This document shows, piece after piece, positions 32,434 to 40,788 of a stretch of 64,000 bases of DNA. This stretch comes from Actinophytocola sp050699935 (GTDB lineage Bacteria; Actinomycetota; Actinomycetes; Mycobacteriales; Pseudonocardiaceae). A program made the position numbers and the translations under genes. Under the pieces are notes generated by a model. That model had not been told where the DNA came from. It searched no databases and saw nothing but the letters and a program-made list of their open reading frames with translations. Within the stretch, counting starts at the first letter, position 1, and the number at the start of each line of letters is the position of its first letter. The stretch lies in contig NZ_JBOHGB010000003.1 in NCBI RefSeq assembly GCF_050699935.1, positions 62,001-126,000 of the forward strand. Reading direction: 5' to 3'.

Positions 32434-33384
32434 TCAGGTGTAGCGCGCCCATCTGGCGGACTTGTCGCCGCTGCGCACGTCGGCGAGCCTGCGGAACAGC
32501 TCGGGCCGTACCTCCGGCCGGCTGGACAGGATCGGCAGCACGCTCGTGATCAGCTTGAGCTCGCGCACCTCGCGGAGCACCGGGAAGCCCTCCCAGCGAG
32601 TCACGTCGAACCCGTAGGAGCGAACCAGCTCGCGGTAGCGCCCGGCCGGCTCACCGAACCGGACCACGCCGACCGCGAGCGGCGTCAGGTCCCACTCCGG
32701 CGGGCCGAGGCTCGCCGAGTCGAAGTCGCAGAGCACCGGGCCGGCCGGGCTCGGGATCAGGTTGCCCAGGTGCGCGTCGCCGTGCAGCAGCGAGGTGGGC
32801 AGCACGAACTCGAGCGCGTCGAGCCGGTCGCTCACCTTGTCGCAGCGCTTACGCAGGAACGCGAGATCGGCGTCGTCCAGGCCGTCCGCCTCGCCGATCC
32901 GCCGCCGCACGTCGTCCAGCGGCTCCCAGGCGGGCAGCGGGAACGCGGGCTCGGGCGGCTCGTGCAGCCGGCGCAGGAGTTTCGCCAGGTCACGCCCGCG
33001 GGGTCGGCGGCCGCCGTGCGGCACGGCCTCCCACACGGTCGCGAGGTAGGGGCCGGCGGCCACCGGCTGGACGATGCCGGACACCAGCCGCACGGCCGGC
33101 ACGTCGTGCTCGGCGAGCCAGGTGGCCACCCGGACGACCTTGTCGACCCGGTGGCGCAGCGCGTTGGAGGCCACGATCCGCACCACGACGGGTGCGGTGG
33201 CCAGCTGGAAGACCGCGTTGTTCGTGCACCGCAACAGCTCGGCACCGGCCGGGTCCAGGCCCGCCGCGGCGCACACCGCGGTGAGGGCCTCGGCGAGGTT
33301 GTCCGGCGAGAACTGCCCGCCGCCGTCCGTATGGCCGTCCGCGCGCCTGCCCGGAGCCATGTCCGAGGCGGGCGTCGCGGTCAT
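32434..33384 (-). CDS. APH/ChoK-family phosphotransferase
   Basis: 316 residues from ATG 33384. The kinase-like fold has a nucleotide-binding beta sheet (NNAVFQLATAPVVVRIV), Brenner's motif LLHGDAHLGNLIPS (catalytic Asp near 205) and the metal-binding LCDFDSASLGPPEWDL. The domain is shared by aminoglycoside and homoserine phosphotransferases. It follows the HTH-TPR regulator gene by 17 bp, so the two are co-transcribed. In actinobacteria this pairing recurs and points to a regulatory or metabolic kinase rather than a resistance gene (inference). Confidence 0.85.
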   Translation of the reverse strand: MTATPASDMAPGRRADGHTDGGGQFSPDNLAEALTAVCAAAGLDPAGAELLRCTNNAVFQLATAPVVVRIVASNALRHRVDKVVRVATWLAEHDVPAVRLVSGIVQPVAAGPYLATVWEAVPHGGRRPRGRDLAKLLRRLHEPPEPAFPLPAWEPLDDVRRRIGEADGLDDADLAFLRKRCDKVSDRLDALEFVLPTSLLHGDAHLGNLIPSPAGPVLCDFDSASLGPPEWDLTPLAVGVVRFGEPAGRYRELVRSYGFDVTRWEGFPVLREVRELKLITSVLPILSSRPEVRPELFRRLADVRSGDKSARWARYT

Positions 33385-33401
33385 CGTGCAGCCTTGTCGA
33401 C

Positions 33402-34781
33402 TCAGGACACGTCGGCGTCGTAGAACCTGGCGATGGTGTCGGACAGCTCCCGCGCGTCGCTGTAGTTGCGGCGCCTGTCCGCCTCGGCCTTGAGCGGCAT
33501 GAGGCGGTCCCGGACGCGGCGCGACTTGAGGTGCTGGGCCAGGTCGACGGCCTGGTGGCCGACCTTGGCGCCGTGGTCGATGTCGCCGTCGAGGAGGTGG
33601 TTGGTGGCGAGGAAGCTGAGGTTGAACGCCTTGCTCCGCGCCATGTTGTCGCCGTAGGAGCCGATCGCTCGGTGCAGGGCCGGGATCGCGTACTTGGTGT
33701 GCTTGGTGTCCACCTGCTGGGCCAGCACGGTGTGCACCGTGCCGATCATGGCGTAGACGTCGTCCTCGTTGAAGAACTTCACCCAGTCCTCGGCCTCTCC
33801 GCCGTTCGCCCGCGCGAACTCGTCGCGGGTGCGGCCGATGAGCTTCATGGTCTGGTCCTCGTGACCCATCATCGCGTAGGCCCAGGCCTGGTTGGCGCAG
33901 ATGACCGCCACGGCGAGCTCGGAGCCCGACTCCTGGGCCGCGATCTGGCCGAGCTGGAACATCTTCAGCGCGTCGTCGGGCGACTCCTTGTGCAGGTAGA
34001 CCCGGCCCATGCGGTACAGGATGTTGGCGACCAGCTGGTTGGAGTCGCCGGCCTTCGCGAGCTCGAGGGCCCGCCCGAAATGGTTGCGCGCGGAGTCGAT
34101 CAGGCCGATGTCGAACGAGGTCCAGCCGGCGAGGTTGTGCAGGTCCGCGAGCGCGACGTGCAATCGCTGCTTGACGACATCCGTCCCCGACGCGGACAGC
34201 ATCTGCTGTCCCCAGGACAACTGGGCGACGACGGCGTCCCGGCAGAATCCTCCGCCGTACTGGTAGTCCAGCGAGCGGAGTGCCCGGGTGGCCGCCTCGA
34301 CCTGGCGGACATCGGTCATCCCGATCCGACCAGGAGCGGGGGTCAACACGGGGTTGGACACCCACGATCCCGAGTCCGCGCCGAGTACATGCGCACCGAC
34401 CGCGACCGCGGCGGCGTGCGCAAGGAACTTGCGACGCTTCACGTCCTCCGGCTCCTCAGCCTCCGGGGCTTCGCGCGTCGCGGCTACTCGTGCAGCCGTG
34501 ACTTCGTCGTACGCGAGGCCCATGTATCCCCTCGGGACACCCAGGCCGTCGGAGATGCGCACAAGGACGTCGTAGGCCATGACCTGCCGACCCTTGAGGA
34601 TCTCCGACACCTCGGACTGTGACTGGCCGGTGTATGCGGCGATCTGGCGCTGTGACACACCCTTACGTCGCAGCAGCTTGTAGATCGTGCTGACCTCCCG
34701 CGCGGCGAGCGCGTTTCGCATCTCCTGGTCTTCCCACACCTCCGGTGTAACGGAAGAGCTCTGAGATCCGATGGAGTTCAT
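33402..34781 (-). CDS. XRE-type HTH - TPR regulator with internal RRKFL hydrophobic segment
   Basis: 459 residues, ATG 34781 with GAGGGGGCGGA upstream. Residues 36-90 are an HTH (GVSQRQIAAYTGQSQSEVSEILKG as recognition region, then YDVLVRISDGLGVPRGYMGLAYD). Residues 116-135 are RRKFL plus a hydrophobic stretch. Residues about 155-440 are tetratricopeptide-like helical repeats (NHFGRALELAKAGDSNQL, ILYRMGRVYLHKESPDDAL). The layout recalls RRNPP peptide-sensing regulators. It is divergent from two small genes and followed by a phosphotransferase. Confidence 0.87.
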   Translation of the reverse strand: MNSIGSQSSSVTPEVWEDQEMRNALAAREVSTIYKLLRRKGVSQRQIAAYTGQSQSEVSEILKGRQVMAYDVLVRISDGLGVPRGYMGLAYDEVTAARVAATREAPEAEEPEDVKRRKFLAHAAAVAVGAHVLGADSGSWVSNPVLTPAPGRIGMTDVRQVEAATRALRSLDYQYGGGFCRDAVVAQLSWGQQMLSASGTDVVKQRLHVALADLHNLAGWTSFDIGLIDSARNHFGRALELAKAGDSNQLVANILYRMGRVYLHKESPDDALKMFQLGQIAAQESGSELAVAVICANQAWAYAMMGHEDQTMKLIGRTRDEFARANGGEAEDWVKFFNEDDVYAMIGTVHTVLAQQVDTKHTKYAIPALHRAIGSYGDNMARSKAFNLSFLATNHLLDGDIDHGAKVGHQAVDLAQHLKSRRVRDRLMPLKAEADRRRNYSDARELSDTIARFYDADVS

Positions 34782-34853
34782 TCCGCCCCCTCACAGTCCG
34801 CTGGGCGTCAGCAGCAATGTATGCGCACTTCACAAGCCACGAGAAGTCCGGAT

Positions 34854-34898
34854 CGGTGAACCTGATCGGTCCGACCGAAGTTCAGCGACCGCTCACCG
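34854..34898. promoter_or_regulatory. Nested inverted repeat in divergent promoter region
   Basis: TCGGTC-C-GACCGA (34866-34878) is a 6-bp dyad with one-base centre. It is flanked by CGGTGA (34854-34859) and TCACCG (34893-34898). It lies between the HTH-TPR gene (start 34781) and the small gene at 34998, suitable for an operator used by the regulator. On the minus strand TACATT upstream of 34781 is a possible -10. Confidence 0.4.
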
Positions 34899-34997
34899 TG
34901 AAACGACCGCCGATCGGCGCTATGACGCACCAATCTGCGTTCTCAGGCACCAATGTAGTTGGTTGTAAGCATACGAGCACGGAGGGAAGCCGCGACT

Positions 34998-35297
34998 GTG
35001 GAACTGGTCAGAAGCGCCGCGACCGCAGCATCGGCTACCCCGAGGAGGGTTCCCGGAATCGTCAGCGAGAGCTCGGTGGAGCCTCGCGAGGACCTGCACG
35101 GCTCCGCACTCGGCCGCAAGGTCTGGCGGATCAACTGCGGTGACGTGGTGAACCGGGAACGCTGTCTCACCGTGCTCGTCGAACGCAATCGGGTGGTCCT
35201 CGTCGGACCGCCGGGCGAAACCGCGGTGCTCACAGCAGGTCAACTCAACCAGCTGCAGATCGCGCTTCGTGAAGCCGCCGAGCAGGCGGAAAGGTGA
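34998..35297 (+). CDS. Small conserved-looking hypothetical protein
   Basis: 99 residues from GTG 34998, with GGAGGGA about 10 bases upstream. A disordered N-terminal ~35 residues precede a compact domain (KVWRINCGDVVNRERCLT, VLVERNRVVLVGPPGETAVL, then LNQLQIALREAAEQA). It is divergent from the HTH-TPR gene and followed closely by another small gene, so the pair may be controlled by that regulator. Not recognised. Confidence 0.6.
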   Translation: MELVRSAATAASATPRRVPGIVSESSVEPREDLHGSALGRKVWRINCGDVVNRERCLTVLVERNRVVLVGPPGETAVLTAGQLNQLQIALREAAEQAER

Positions 35298-35310
35298 CGG
35301 TGACGTTTCG

Positions 35311-35670
35311 GTGGACGAGATACTCGGGCAGGTGCTGCGCAACGCGGTGTGGGAGCGGCTCGACATGCTCTCCGAGCTGGCCAACCGCGCAGACGCGCCG
35401 TCCCTGCTGTCCGTGGCCCGTTCCGAACTCCCCAGGCTGACCGAGGGCTGGCGGGCGATGCTCGCCGCCCACGAGCCGGACGAGAAGGGCAACTGCCCCG
35501 CATGCTCGTCCCGCTGGCGTCAGCAGAAGGCGCCCTGCTCCGTGTGGCAGGCGGCCTACGAACACCTGGTGGCAGGTGGCCTCGCGCCGGATCAGAATCA
35601 GGCGCGGCACGCGGTCGCCGAGCCCAGTCCGCGGCCCGCCTCGCCGGGCCGGTTGGCGAGCGCCAGGTGA
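35311..35670 (+). CDS. Small protein with CPxC...C zinc-ligand-like motif
   Basis: 119 residues from GTG 35311 (VDEILGQVLRN), 13 bp after the previous stop; an earlier in-frame start is possible. A helical N-terminus (LSELANRADAPSLLSVARSEL) precedes CPACSSRWRQQKAPCSVW, a C-x2-C-x9-C set that could bind a metal or form disulfides. The tail is Pro/Ala-rich. Function unknown; genomically linked to the HTH-TPR regulator. Confidence 0.58.
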   Translation: MDEILGQVLRNAVWERLDMLSELANRADAPSLLSVARSELPRLTEGWRAMLAAHEPDEKGNCPACSSRWRQQKAPCSVWQAAYEHLVAGGLAPDQNQARHAVAEPSPRPASPGRLASAR

Positions 35671-36062
35671 AGCCGGCGACCTCGGCCCCCGTGACCCCGC
35701 ACGCAGTGTGGCCGGAGGTCGCCTGATGGACCGGCGGTTCGACTGTTCGTCAGCACCCCCGAGCTTGGCGAAAGCGCGGGCCGCCGGTTCCCAAAACCGG
35801 TTGATCGCCGGATAACAGAACAAGACTCCACGGACCGGTGCTGCTGTACTCCCCCTCCCCCGACCAGCATCGGTCCGTGGCTCCATCACCGGACGACCCC
35901 TTCGGGCGCTTCGCGCCTCGACAGGGGTCGTCCGTCGCTTCTTTCCTTCCCCGCGCTTCATTTGGGTGGCGTGCTGACCAGTTTGGAGGGTCCTTCGCGA
36001 AGTTGGTGGTCGACTCGGGCGGTGACGGGCAGGATGGAGGCAGACCTCAGCTAGGAGATCAT
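35671..36062. other. 392-bp intergenic region with three inverted repeats
   Basis: No gene with a plausible start and codon use is seen. Three stems occur in order: CCGGTT/AACCGG near 35784-35801, CCACGGACCG (35828-35837) with CGGTCCGTGG (35871-35880), and GGACGACCCC (35891-35900) with GGGGTCGTCC (35924-35933) enclosing GGCGC-TTC-GCGCC. This could be terminators or a structured RNA. The last ~130 bp should hold the promoter of the TetR gene. Confidence 0.6.
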
Positions 36063-36671
36063 GTGGCGACCTCTGTGCCGTTGCGAAAGCAGCCCGTCCA
36101 GGAGCGCAGCGCGAAGCGCGTCGAACAGATGCTCAAGGCCTGCGCGTCGTTGATCGACGAACTCGGCTACGACGGCGTCACCACGACGCTGATCGCCGAG
36201 CGGGCCGGCGTCGCGGTCGGGTCGCTGTACCAGTTCTTCCCCGACAAGCGGGCGGTCGTCCAGGAGCTCACCAAGCGCAACCTCGCCCACTTCACCAATG
36301 AGATCGAGCGCCGGCTCGACTGGGACAACCTCAAGCACTGGTGGGACGGCGTCGACGAGATCATCGAGATCTACGTCGAGATGTACCGCAAGCTCCCCGG
36401 ATTCGCCCGAGTCCGCTTCGGCGACGTCATCGACCTGCGGTTCATCGAGCCCGAGCGGGACAACAACACGGTCATCGCGGACGAGATCGCCGGGCTCATC
36501 GCGCGGAAGGTCGGGGTGCCCGTCGACAGCATCTACCGGCAGATCACGATCGCCAGCGACCTCGGCGACGCGATCCTCGCGCTCGCGTTCCGGCGCAGGC
36601 TGTTCGGCGAGCAGGACATGATCGACGAGGCCAAGCGCGTGGTGCGCAACTACCTCGAGGACGCGCTCTGA
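36063..36671 (+). CDS. TetR/AcrR-family transcriptional regulator
   Basis: 202 residues from GTG 36063, with AGGAG five bases upstream (36054-36058). The HTH is in ACASLIDELGYDGVTTTLIAERAGVAVGSLYQFFPDKRAVVQELTKRN (about 22-70), a textbook TetR N-terminal domain. The C-terminal ligand-binding domain contains a TetR_C-like helical set. It is convergent with the alanine-racemase-fold gene. The ligand and targets are unknown. Confidence 0.92.
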   Translation: MATSVPLRKQPVQERSAKRVEQMLKACASLIDELGYDGVTTTLIAERAGVAVGSLYQFFPDKRAVVQELTKRNLAHFTNEIERRLDWDNLKHWWDGVDEIIEIYVEMYRKLPGFARVRFGDVIDLRFIEPERDNNTVIADEIAGLIARKVGVPVDSIYRQITIASDLGDAILALAFRRRLFGEQDMIDEAKRVVRNYLEDAL

Positions 36672-36675
36672 CCCG

Positions 36676-37920
36676 CTAACCGAAACACCGCCCCTCGCCG
36701 CGGTAGGTCGGCACCGTCCGCGTCACCTCGTCGCCCTCGAGCACGTGGTACTCGGTGAACCGCTCCGCCAGCTCGCCCGCCTTCGTGTGGCGCAGCCATA
36801 CCCGGTCGCCCACGTGCAGGTCCCGCGCCGCCCGCCCGGTCACCGGCGTCTGCACCTCGCCCGCGCCCTCCACGCCCAGCAGCTCGAGGCCCGCCGGCAG
36901 GTACGGCCTCGGCAGGCGGTCCTTGCCCGCCGCGCCCGACGCGACGTAGCCGCCGCCGAACAGGGTCGCGATCGCGCGCCGGGGCTTGCGCACCACCGGC
37001 AGCGCGAACAGCACGGCCGGCACCGGCGTGAACCGCCGGTAGTTGTCGAACAGCGTCGGACCGATCAGCCCGGAGCCGGCCGCCACCTCGGTGACCGACT
37101 CGTCGAGGCCCGTCGTCTCGATACTCCCCGTCCCGCCGCCGTTGACGAACTCCAGCTCGGCGACCTCCCGTATCGCGGCCACCACCTCTCTCCGCCGAGC
37201 GGTCAACTCCCGCGCCGAACGGCCCTGTATCCAACGCAGCACCGCCCCCGTCACGGGCTTGCCGGCCGGACGGTCGCCCAGGCCCGCGATCTGGCCCTCG
37301 TAGCCCATGAGACCGACCAGCCGGAACCCCGGCCTCCCGGCCACCGCCTTCGCGAGCGAGACCGCCTGCGGCACCGTGAACACCGGGGAACGGCGCGTGC
37401 CGACGTGCGCGACGTCGAGGCCGAACACCGGCCGCCAGGACACGTCCAGCTCCAGGCACACCCGGATGTCGGCATGCCCGACGCCGAGCGCCGCGTCGAC
37501 CAGGTCCAGATGCGGGATCGAGTCGACCATGATCGCCACCCGCGCGCGGGCATGCTCGTCGTCGGCCAGCATGCGCAGCGCCGCGTGGTCCGTGGTCGGA
37601 TATGCGACGAGGACGTCGACGTCCGCCAGGTCGGTGTCCCGCCACTGGCGCACGAGCCAGCGCGCCTCGGGCAGCGAGTACGCCATCACGCCGGTGAAGC
37701 CGTCCCGGCGCAGCACGCGCTCGAGGAGGAACCGGCAGCGCACCGACTTGCTGGCCACCCGGATCGGCCGGCCGGCGGCACGCCGCACCAGGTCCGCCGC
37801 GTTGTGGTCGAATGCGTCCAGATCGGCGACGGCGAGCGGCGGGTCCAGGTGCTTGGTCGCCGCGTCCAGCCGCGACCGGTGCGTTTCCCGGTGTGTATCC
37901 CGGTGTCTCACTGGGGGCAC
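36676..37920 (-). CDS. Alanine racemase-fold amino acid deaminase/aldolase (D-threonine aldolase-like)
   Basis: 414 residues from GTG 37920 (GTG 37911 is an alternative). The PLP lysine lies in RPIRVASKSVRCRFLLERVL. LMGYEGQIAGLGDR, VNGGGTGSIETTG (PLP phosphate-binding glycine loop) and a D-Ser dehydratase-like C-terminal domain with DLHVGDRVWLRHTKAGELAE complete the fold. This family is annotated as amino acid deaminase/aldolase in actinobacteria. It is divergent from the flavin oxidase gene with only ~30 bp between, so the promoters overlap. Confidence 0.82.
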   Translation of the reverse strand: MPPVRHRDTHRETHRSRLDAATKHLDPPLAVADLDAFDHNAADLVRRAAGRPIRVASKSVRCRFLLERVLRRDGFTGVMAYSLPEARWLVRQWRDTDLADVDVLVAYPTTDHAALRMLADDEHARARVAIMVDSIPHLDLVDAALGVGHADIRVCLELDVSWRPVFGLDVAHVGTRRSPVFTVPQAVSLAKAVAGRPGFRLVGLMGYEGQIAGLGDRPAGKPVTGAVLRWIQGRSARELTARRREVVAAIREVAELEFVNGGGTGSIETTGLDESVTEVAAGSGLIGPTLFDNYRRFTPVPAVLFALPVVRKPRRAIATLFGGGYVASGAAGKDRLPRPYLPAGLELLGVEGAGEVQTPVTGRAARDLHVGDRVWLRHTKAGELAERFTEYHVLEGDEVTRTVPTYRGEGRCFG

Positions 37921-37949
37921 GCACCCACCGTACGACCTGGGAGGATCCC

Positions 37950-39278
37950 GTGGCACCAACGACCGCCTGGCGTAACTGGGCCGGCACCGAGTCCGCCGTC
38001 GCCACCGACGTCGTCCGGCCGCGCGACCTCGAGGAGCTCGCCGGCGCGGTCACCCGGGCCGCACGGGCCGGGAAGACGGTCCGGGCGCGCGGCAGCGGGC
38101 ACTCCTTCACCGCGGTCGGCGCCGCCCACGACGTCGCGCTGGACCTCGGCGCCTGGACCGGGGTCACCGCCGCCGACCTGGACACCGAGACGGACACCGG
38201 GCTCGTCACGGTGCGGGCCGGCACCACGCTGCGCACCCTGAACGCGGAGCTGGACCGGCTGGGACTCGCCATGACCAACCTCGGCGACATCGACGCGCAG
38301 ACGATCTCCGGCGCGATCTCCACCGGCACGCACGGCACCGGCGCGCGGTTCGGCGGCATCGCCACCCAGGTCGCCGGGCTGGAGCTGGTGCTCGCCGACG
38401 GATCGGTCGTCACGTGCTCGGCGACCGAGCGGCCCGAGCTGTTCGCCGCCGGCCGGGTCGGGCTCGGCGCGCTCGGCGTGATCTCCGCCGTGACGCTGCG
38501 GACCGAGCCGTCGTTCGTGCTCGCCGCCGAGGAACGGCCCGAGCCGCTCGACGAGGTGCTCGAGGCGCTCGACGAGAACTGTGCGGACAACGACCACTTC
38601 GAGTTCTACTGGTTTCCCTACGGCCCCAAGGCACTGACGAAGCGCGACAACCGGCTGCCGGCCGGCACGCCGCCGGCACCGCTGTCCGGGCCGCGACGGT
38701 TCGTCGAGTACGAGCTGATGGAGAACCGGGTCTTCGGCGCGGTGTGCCGGCTCGGCCGCCGCGTGCCGAAGCTGGTGCGGCCGCTGAACAAGCTGTCGTC
38801 GACGGTTCTGTCCGAACGGTCCTATCGGGACATCTCGCATCGGGTCTTCGTGACCAACCGGAACGTGCGGTTCGTCGAGTCGGAGTACGCGGTGCCGCGG
38901 GCGGCGCTGGGCGAGGTGCTGGCGGAGCTGCGCCGGCGGGTGCCCGAGCTCGCCGACCCGGTGATGTTCCCGGTGGAGATCCGCGTCGCGGCGGCCGACG
39001 ACATCTGGCTTTCCACGGCGTACCAACGCGACTCGGCATACGTGGCGGTTCACCAGTTCATCGGCATGCCGTACCGGGCGTACTTCGACCTGTTCGAGTC
39101 GATCGTCGCCGGCGTGGGCGGCCGGCCGCACTGGGGGAAGCTGCACACGCTCGACGCGGCCGCGCTGCGCGAGCGCTACCCGCGGTTCGACGACTTCGTC
39201 GACCTGCGGACCACTGTGGACCCTTCCGGGGTGTTCGCGAATCCCTACCTGGATCGGGTTCTCGGCAAACTCCGCTGA
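37950..39278 (+). CDS. D-arabinono-1,4-lactone / L-gulonolactone oxidase-family FAD enzyme
   Basis: 442 residues from GTG 37950, with GGGAGG at 37939-37944. The PCMH FAD domain begins WRNWAGTESAVATDVVRP; VRARGSGHSFTAVG carries the His that binds FAD covalently in this family. ISGAISTGTHGTG contacts the FAD phosphates. The ALO C-terminal domain ends with the signature PHWGKLHTLDAAALRERYPR. Relatives oxidise aldonolactones or sugar alcohols (xylitol/alditol oxidase). The true substrate is uncertain. Confidence 0.88.
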   Translation: MAPTTAWRNWAGTESAVATDVVRPRDLEELAGAVTRAARAGKTVRARGSGHSFTAVGAAHDVALDLGAWTGVTAADLDTETDTGLVTVRAGTTLRTLNAELDRLGLAMTNLGDIDAQTISGAISTGTHGTGARFGGIATQVAGLELVLADGSVVTCSATERPELFAAGRVGLGALGVISAVTLRTEPSFVLAAEERPEPLDEVLEALDENCADNDHFEFYWFPYGPKALTKRDNRLPAGTPPAPLSGPRRFVEYELMENRVFGAVCRLGRRVPKLVRPLNKLSSTVLSERSYRDISHRVFVTNRNVRFVESEYAVPRAALGEVLAELRRRVPELADPVMFPVEIRVAAADDIWLSTAYQRDSAYVAVHQFIGMPYRAYFDLFESIVAGVGGRPHWGKLHTLDAAALRERYPRFDDFVDLRTTVDPSGVFANPYLDRVLGKLR

Positions 39279-39448
39279 CGTTCGGGCTGTGTCGGGTCGG
39301 GGTAAGCGCCGCCGCGTGACGCGCCAAGCGGTGAGCGGTCGGTTTCCGTCGACGGGCGGGAGTGGACCTACCGGTCGGCCGCGGGACCGTGGTCACACCG
39401 TGCTCAGTGGACGGTGGCGGGCTGTCGAGCGGACGGCGGCGCGAGGAG

Positions 39449-40102
39449 TCAGGCGTACTCGGCGAGAGCCCGGTCGATCGGTGTCTCGCCGCCGACGAGC
39501 TCCAGCACCGTGCCGGCCGTTGCCGGGTGGTCGAGCAGGCCGACGAGCACGGTGGCGACGTCGTCGCGGGTGACCGCACCACGCGGCACGGACTCGGCGA
39601 GAGTGACCGCGCCGACCCCGGGATCGTCGGTGAGCCGGCCCGGTCGCAGGACCGTCCACTCCAGACTGCGGGGCATCAGGTCCGCGTCCGCGGCGGCCTT
39701 GGCCCGGAGGTAGGCGGCGAACACCTCGTCCATGCCCGAGTCGCCCGCGCGGTCCAGACCCATGGCGCTGATCTGGACGAAGCGGCGAGCACCGGCCGCC
39801 TCCGCGGCGTCGGCGAAGAGCACGGAGGCGGCGCGGTCGACGGTGTCCTTGCGGGCGGCGCCGCTGCCCGGCCCGGCGCCCGCGGCGAACACGACCGCTT
39901 CGGCGCCGGCGAGGACCTCGGCCACCTGGTCGACGGTCGTCTGCTCGAGGTCGAGGACGGCGGCGTCACCGCCGGCCGCCCGGACGTCCGCGACGTGGTC
40001 GGGGTTGCGCACGATGCCGACGACGGTGTCGCCGCGGTCCGCGAGCAGTCTGGTCAGTCGCAGCGCGATCTTCCCGTGCCCGCCCGCGATGACGACACGC
40101 AT
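39449..40102 (-). CDS. NAD(P)-binding atypical SDR (NmrA/YwnB-like)
   Basis: 217 residues from ATG 40102 (MRVVIAGGHGKIALRLTRLL). VVIAGGHGKIA is the Rossmann glycine motif, GIVRNPDH the adenosine region, and FAAGAGPGSG with FVQISAMG the later strands. There is no YxxxK pair, as in NAD(P)H-binding YwnB/SDR_a5 proteins. Its ATG overlaps the upstream stop by one base (TGATG), so it is coupled to the gene at 40102-40788. Possible roles are redox sensing or reduction of a small molecule. Confidence 0.83.
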   Translation of the reverse strand: MRVVIAGGHGKIALRLTRLLADRGDTVVGIVRNPDHVADVRAAGGDAAVLDLEQTTVDQVAEVLAGAEAVVFAAGAGPGSGAARKDTVDRAASVLFADAAEAAGARRFVQISAMGLDRAGDSGMDEVFAAYLRAKAAADADLMPRSLEWTVLRPGRLTDDPGVGAVTLAESVPRGAVTRDDVATVLVGLLDHPATAGTVLELVGGETPIDRALAEYA

Positions 40103-40788
40103 CAGGTCGTGGCGAGGATCTGCTCGTAGGCCAGCTCGTTGATCCACCGGTGCGTGCCGTCGACGCCGGCCGGTGCCCGGTCACCGCGCACCGCGAGGTC
40201 GAGCGTGACCTCGGGGCCCGGCTCGGCGCTCAGCACGCCGACGCCGTACGCGCGGGCCCGCGGCAGGCAGTTGACGAGGTAGTCGTTGGTGATCACCACC
40301 GACATCGGCAGCACCACGGCCGCGTCGCAGTACCGCAGGAACGGCACGGCGTTGACGAGGCCGGTGCGCCAGTGGCGGGTGACCGCGAGCGCACCCACGA
40401 TGCGCACGGCGGGTTCGGGAACCTTGCCGGAGAACTCCGGCCAGACCCAGGTGGACACGGTCGCCCGGTCGACCTCCGGTCCCTGCCCGAGGCAGATGCG
40501 CTCGGCATGCGCGTCCGGCATCAGCTGGGCGACCAGGTTGACCCGCCGGCCCAACAGCTTCATCTCCGGCAGCACGACCCCCTGCCAACCGAGCTCCCGC
40601 GCTGCCGTGGCGGCCAGCTCGTGGACCTGTGCCGGCAGTTCAACGGAAGGAACAAGGGGCGACGGCACGGCCGTCAGGTTGTCCACTGCCGCCGTTCGCC
40701 CTGGAATGCCCGTCACGAACTCAGCCCTCTCCGCTACCGTCGCGCCGTTCAAGCCATCCCCTGCCAGACGCGGCGTTTTTTGGTACAT
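40102..40788 (-). CDS. Hypothetical protein, coupled to NAD(P)-binding gene
   Basis: 228 residues if ATG 40788 (MYQKTPRLAG) is used. No Shine-Dalgarno is seen and the open frame continues to 41001, so the N-terminus is unsure. The region from about residue 45 looks folded: LAATAARELGWQGVVLPEMKLLGRRVNLVAQLMPD, VWPEFSGKVPEPAVRIVGALAVTRHWR and MSVVITNDYLVNCLPRARAYGVGVLSAEPGPEV. I do not recognise the family. It is translationally coupled to the SDR-like gene downstream. Confidence 0.6.
   Translation of the reverse strand: MYQKTPRLAGDGLNGATVAERAEFVTGIPGRTAAVDNLTAVPSPLVPSVELPAQVHELAATAARELGWQGVVLPEMKLLGRRVNLVAQLMPDAHAERICLGQGPEVDRATVSTWVWPEFSGKVPEPAVRIVGALAVTRHWRTGLVNAVPFLRYCDAAVVLPMSVVITNDYLVNCLPRARAYGVGVLSAEPGPEVTLDLAVRGDRAPAGVDGTHRWINELAYEQILATT

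Noticed and set aside
32434..33384. Aminoglycoside resistance gene
   Set aside because: The APH fold is general. The gene is linked to an HTH-TPR regulator with no resistance context, so it is called only a phosphotransferase.
33402..34781. NsdA (Streptomyces antibiotic/sporulation repressor)
   Set aside because: The TPR architecture is similar, but the N-terminal HTH sequence here differs from what I recall of NsdA, so the name was not used.
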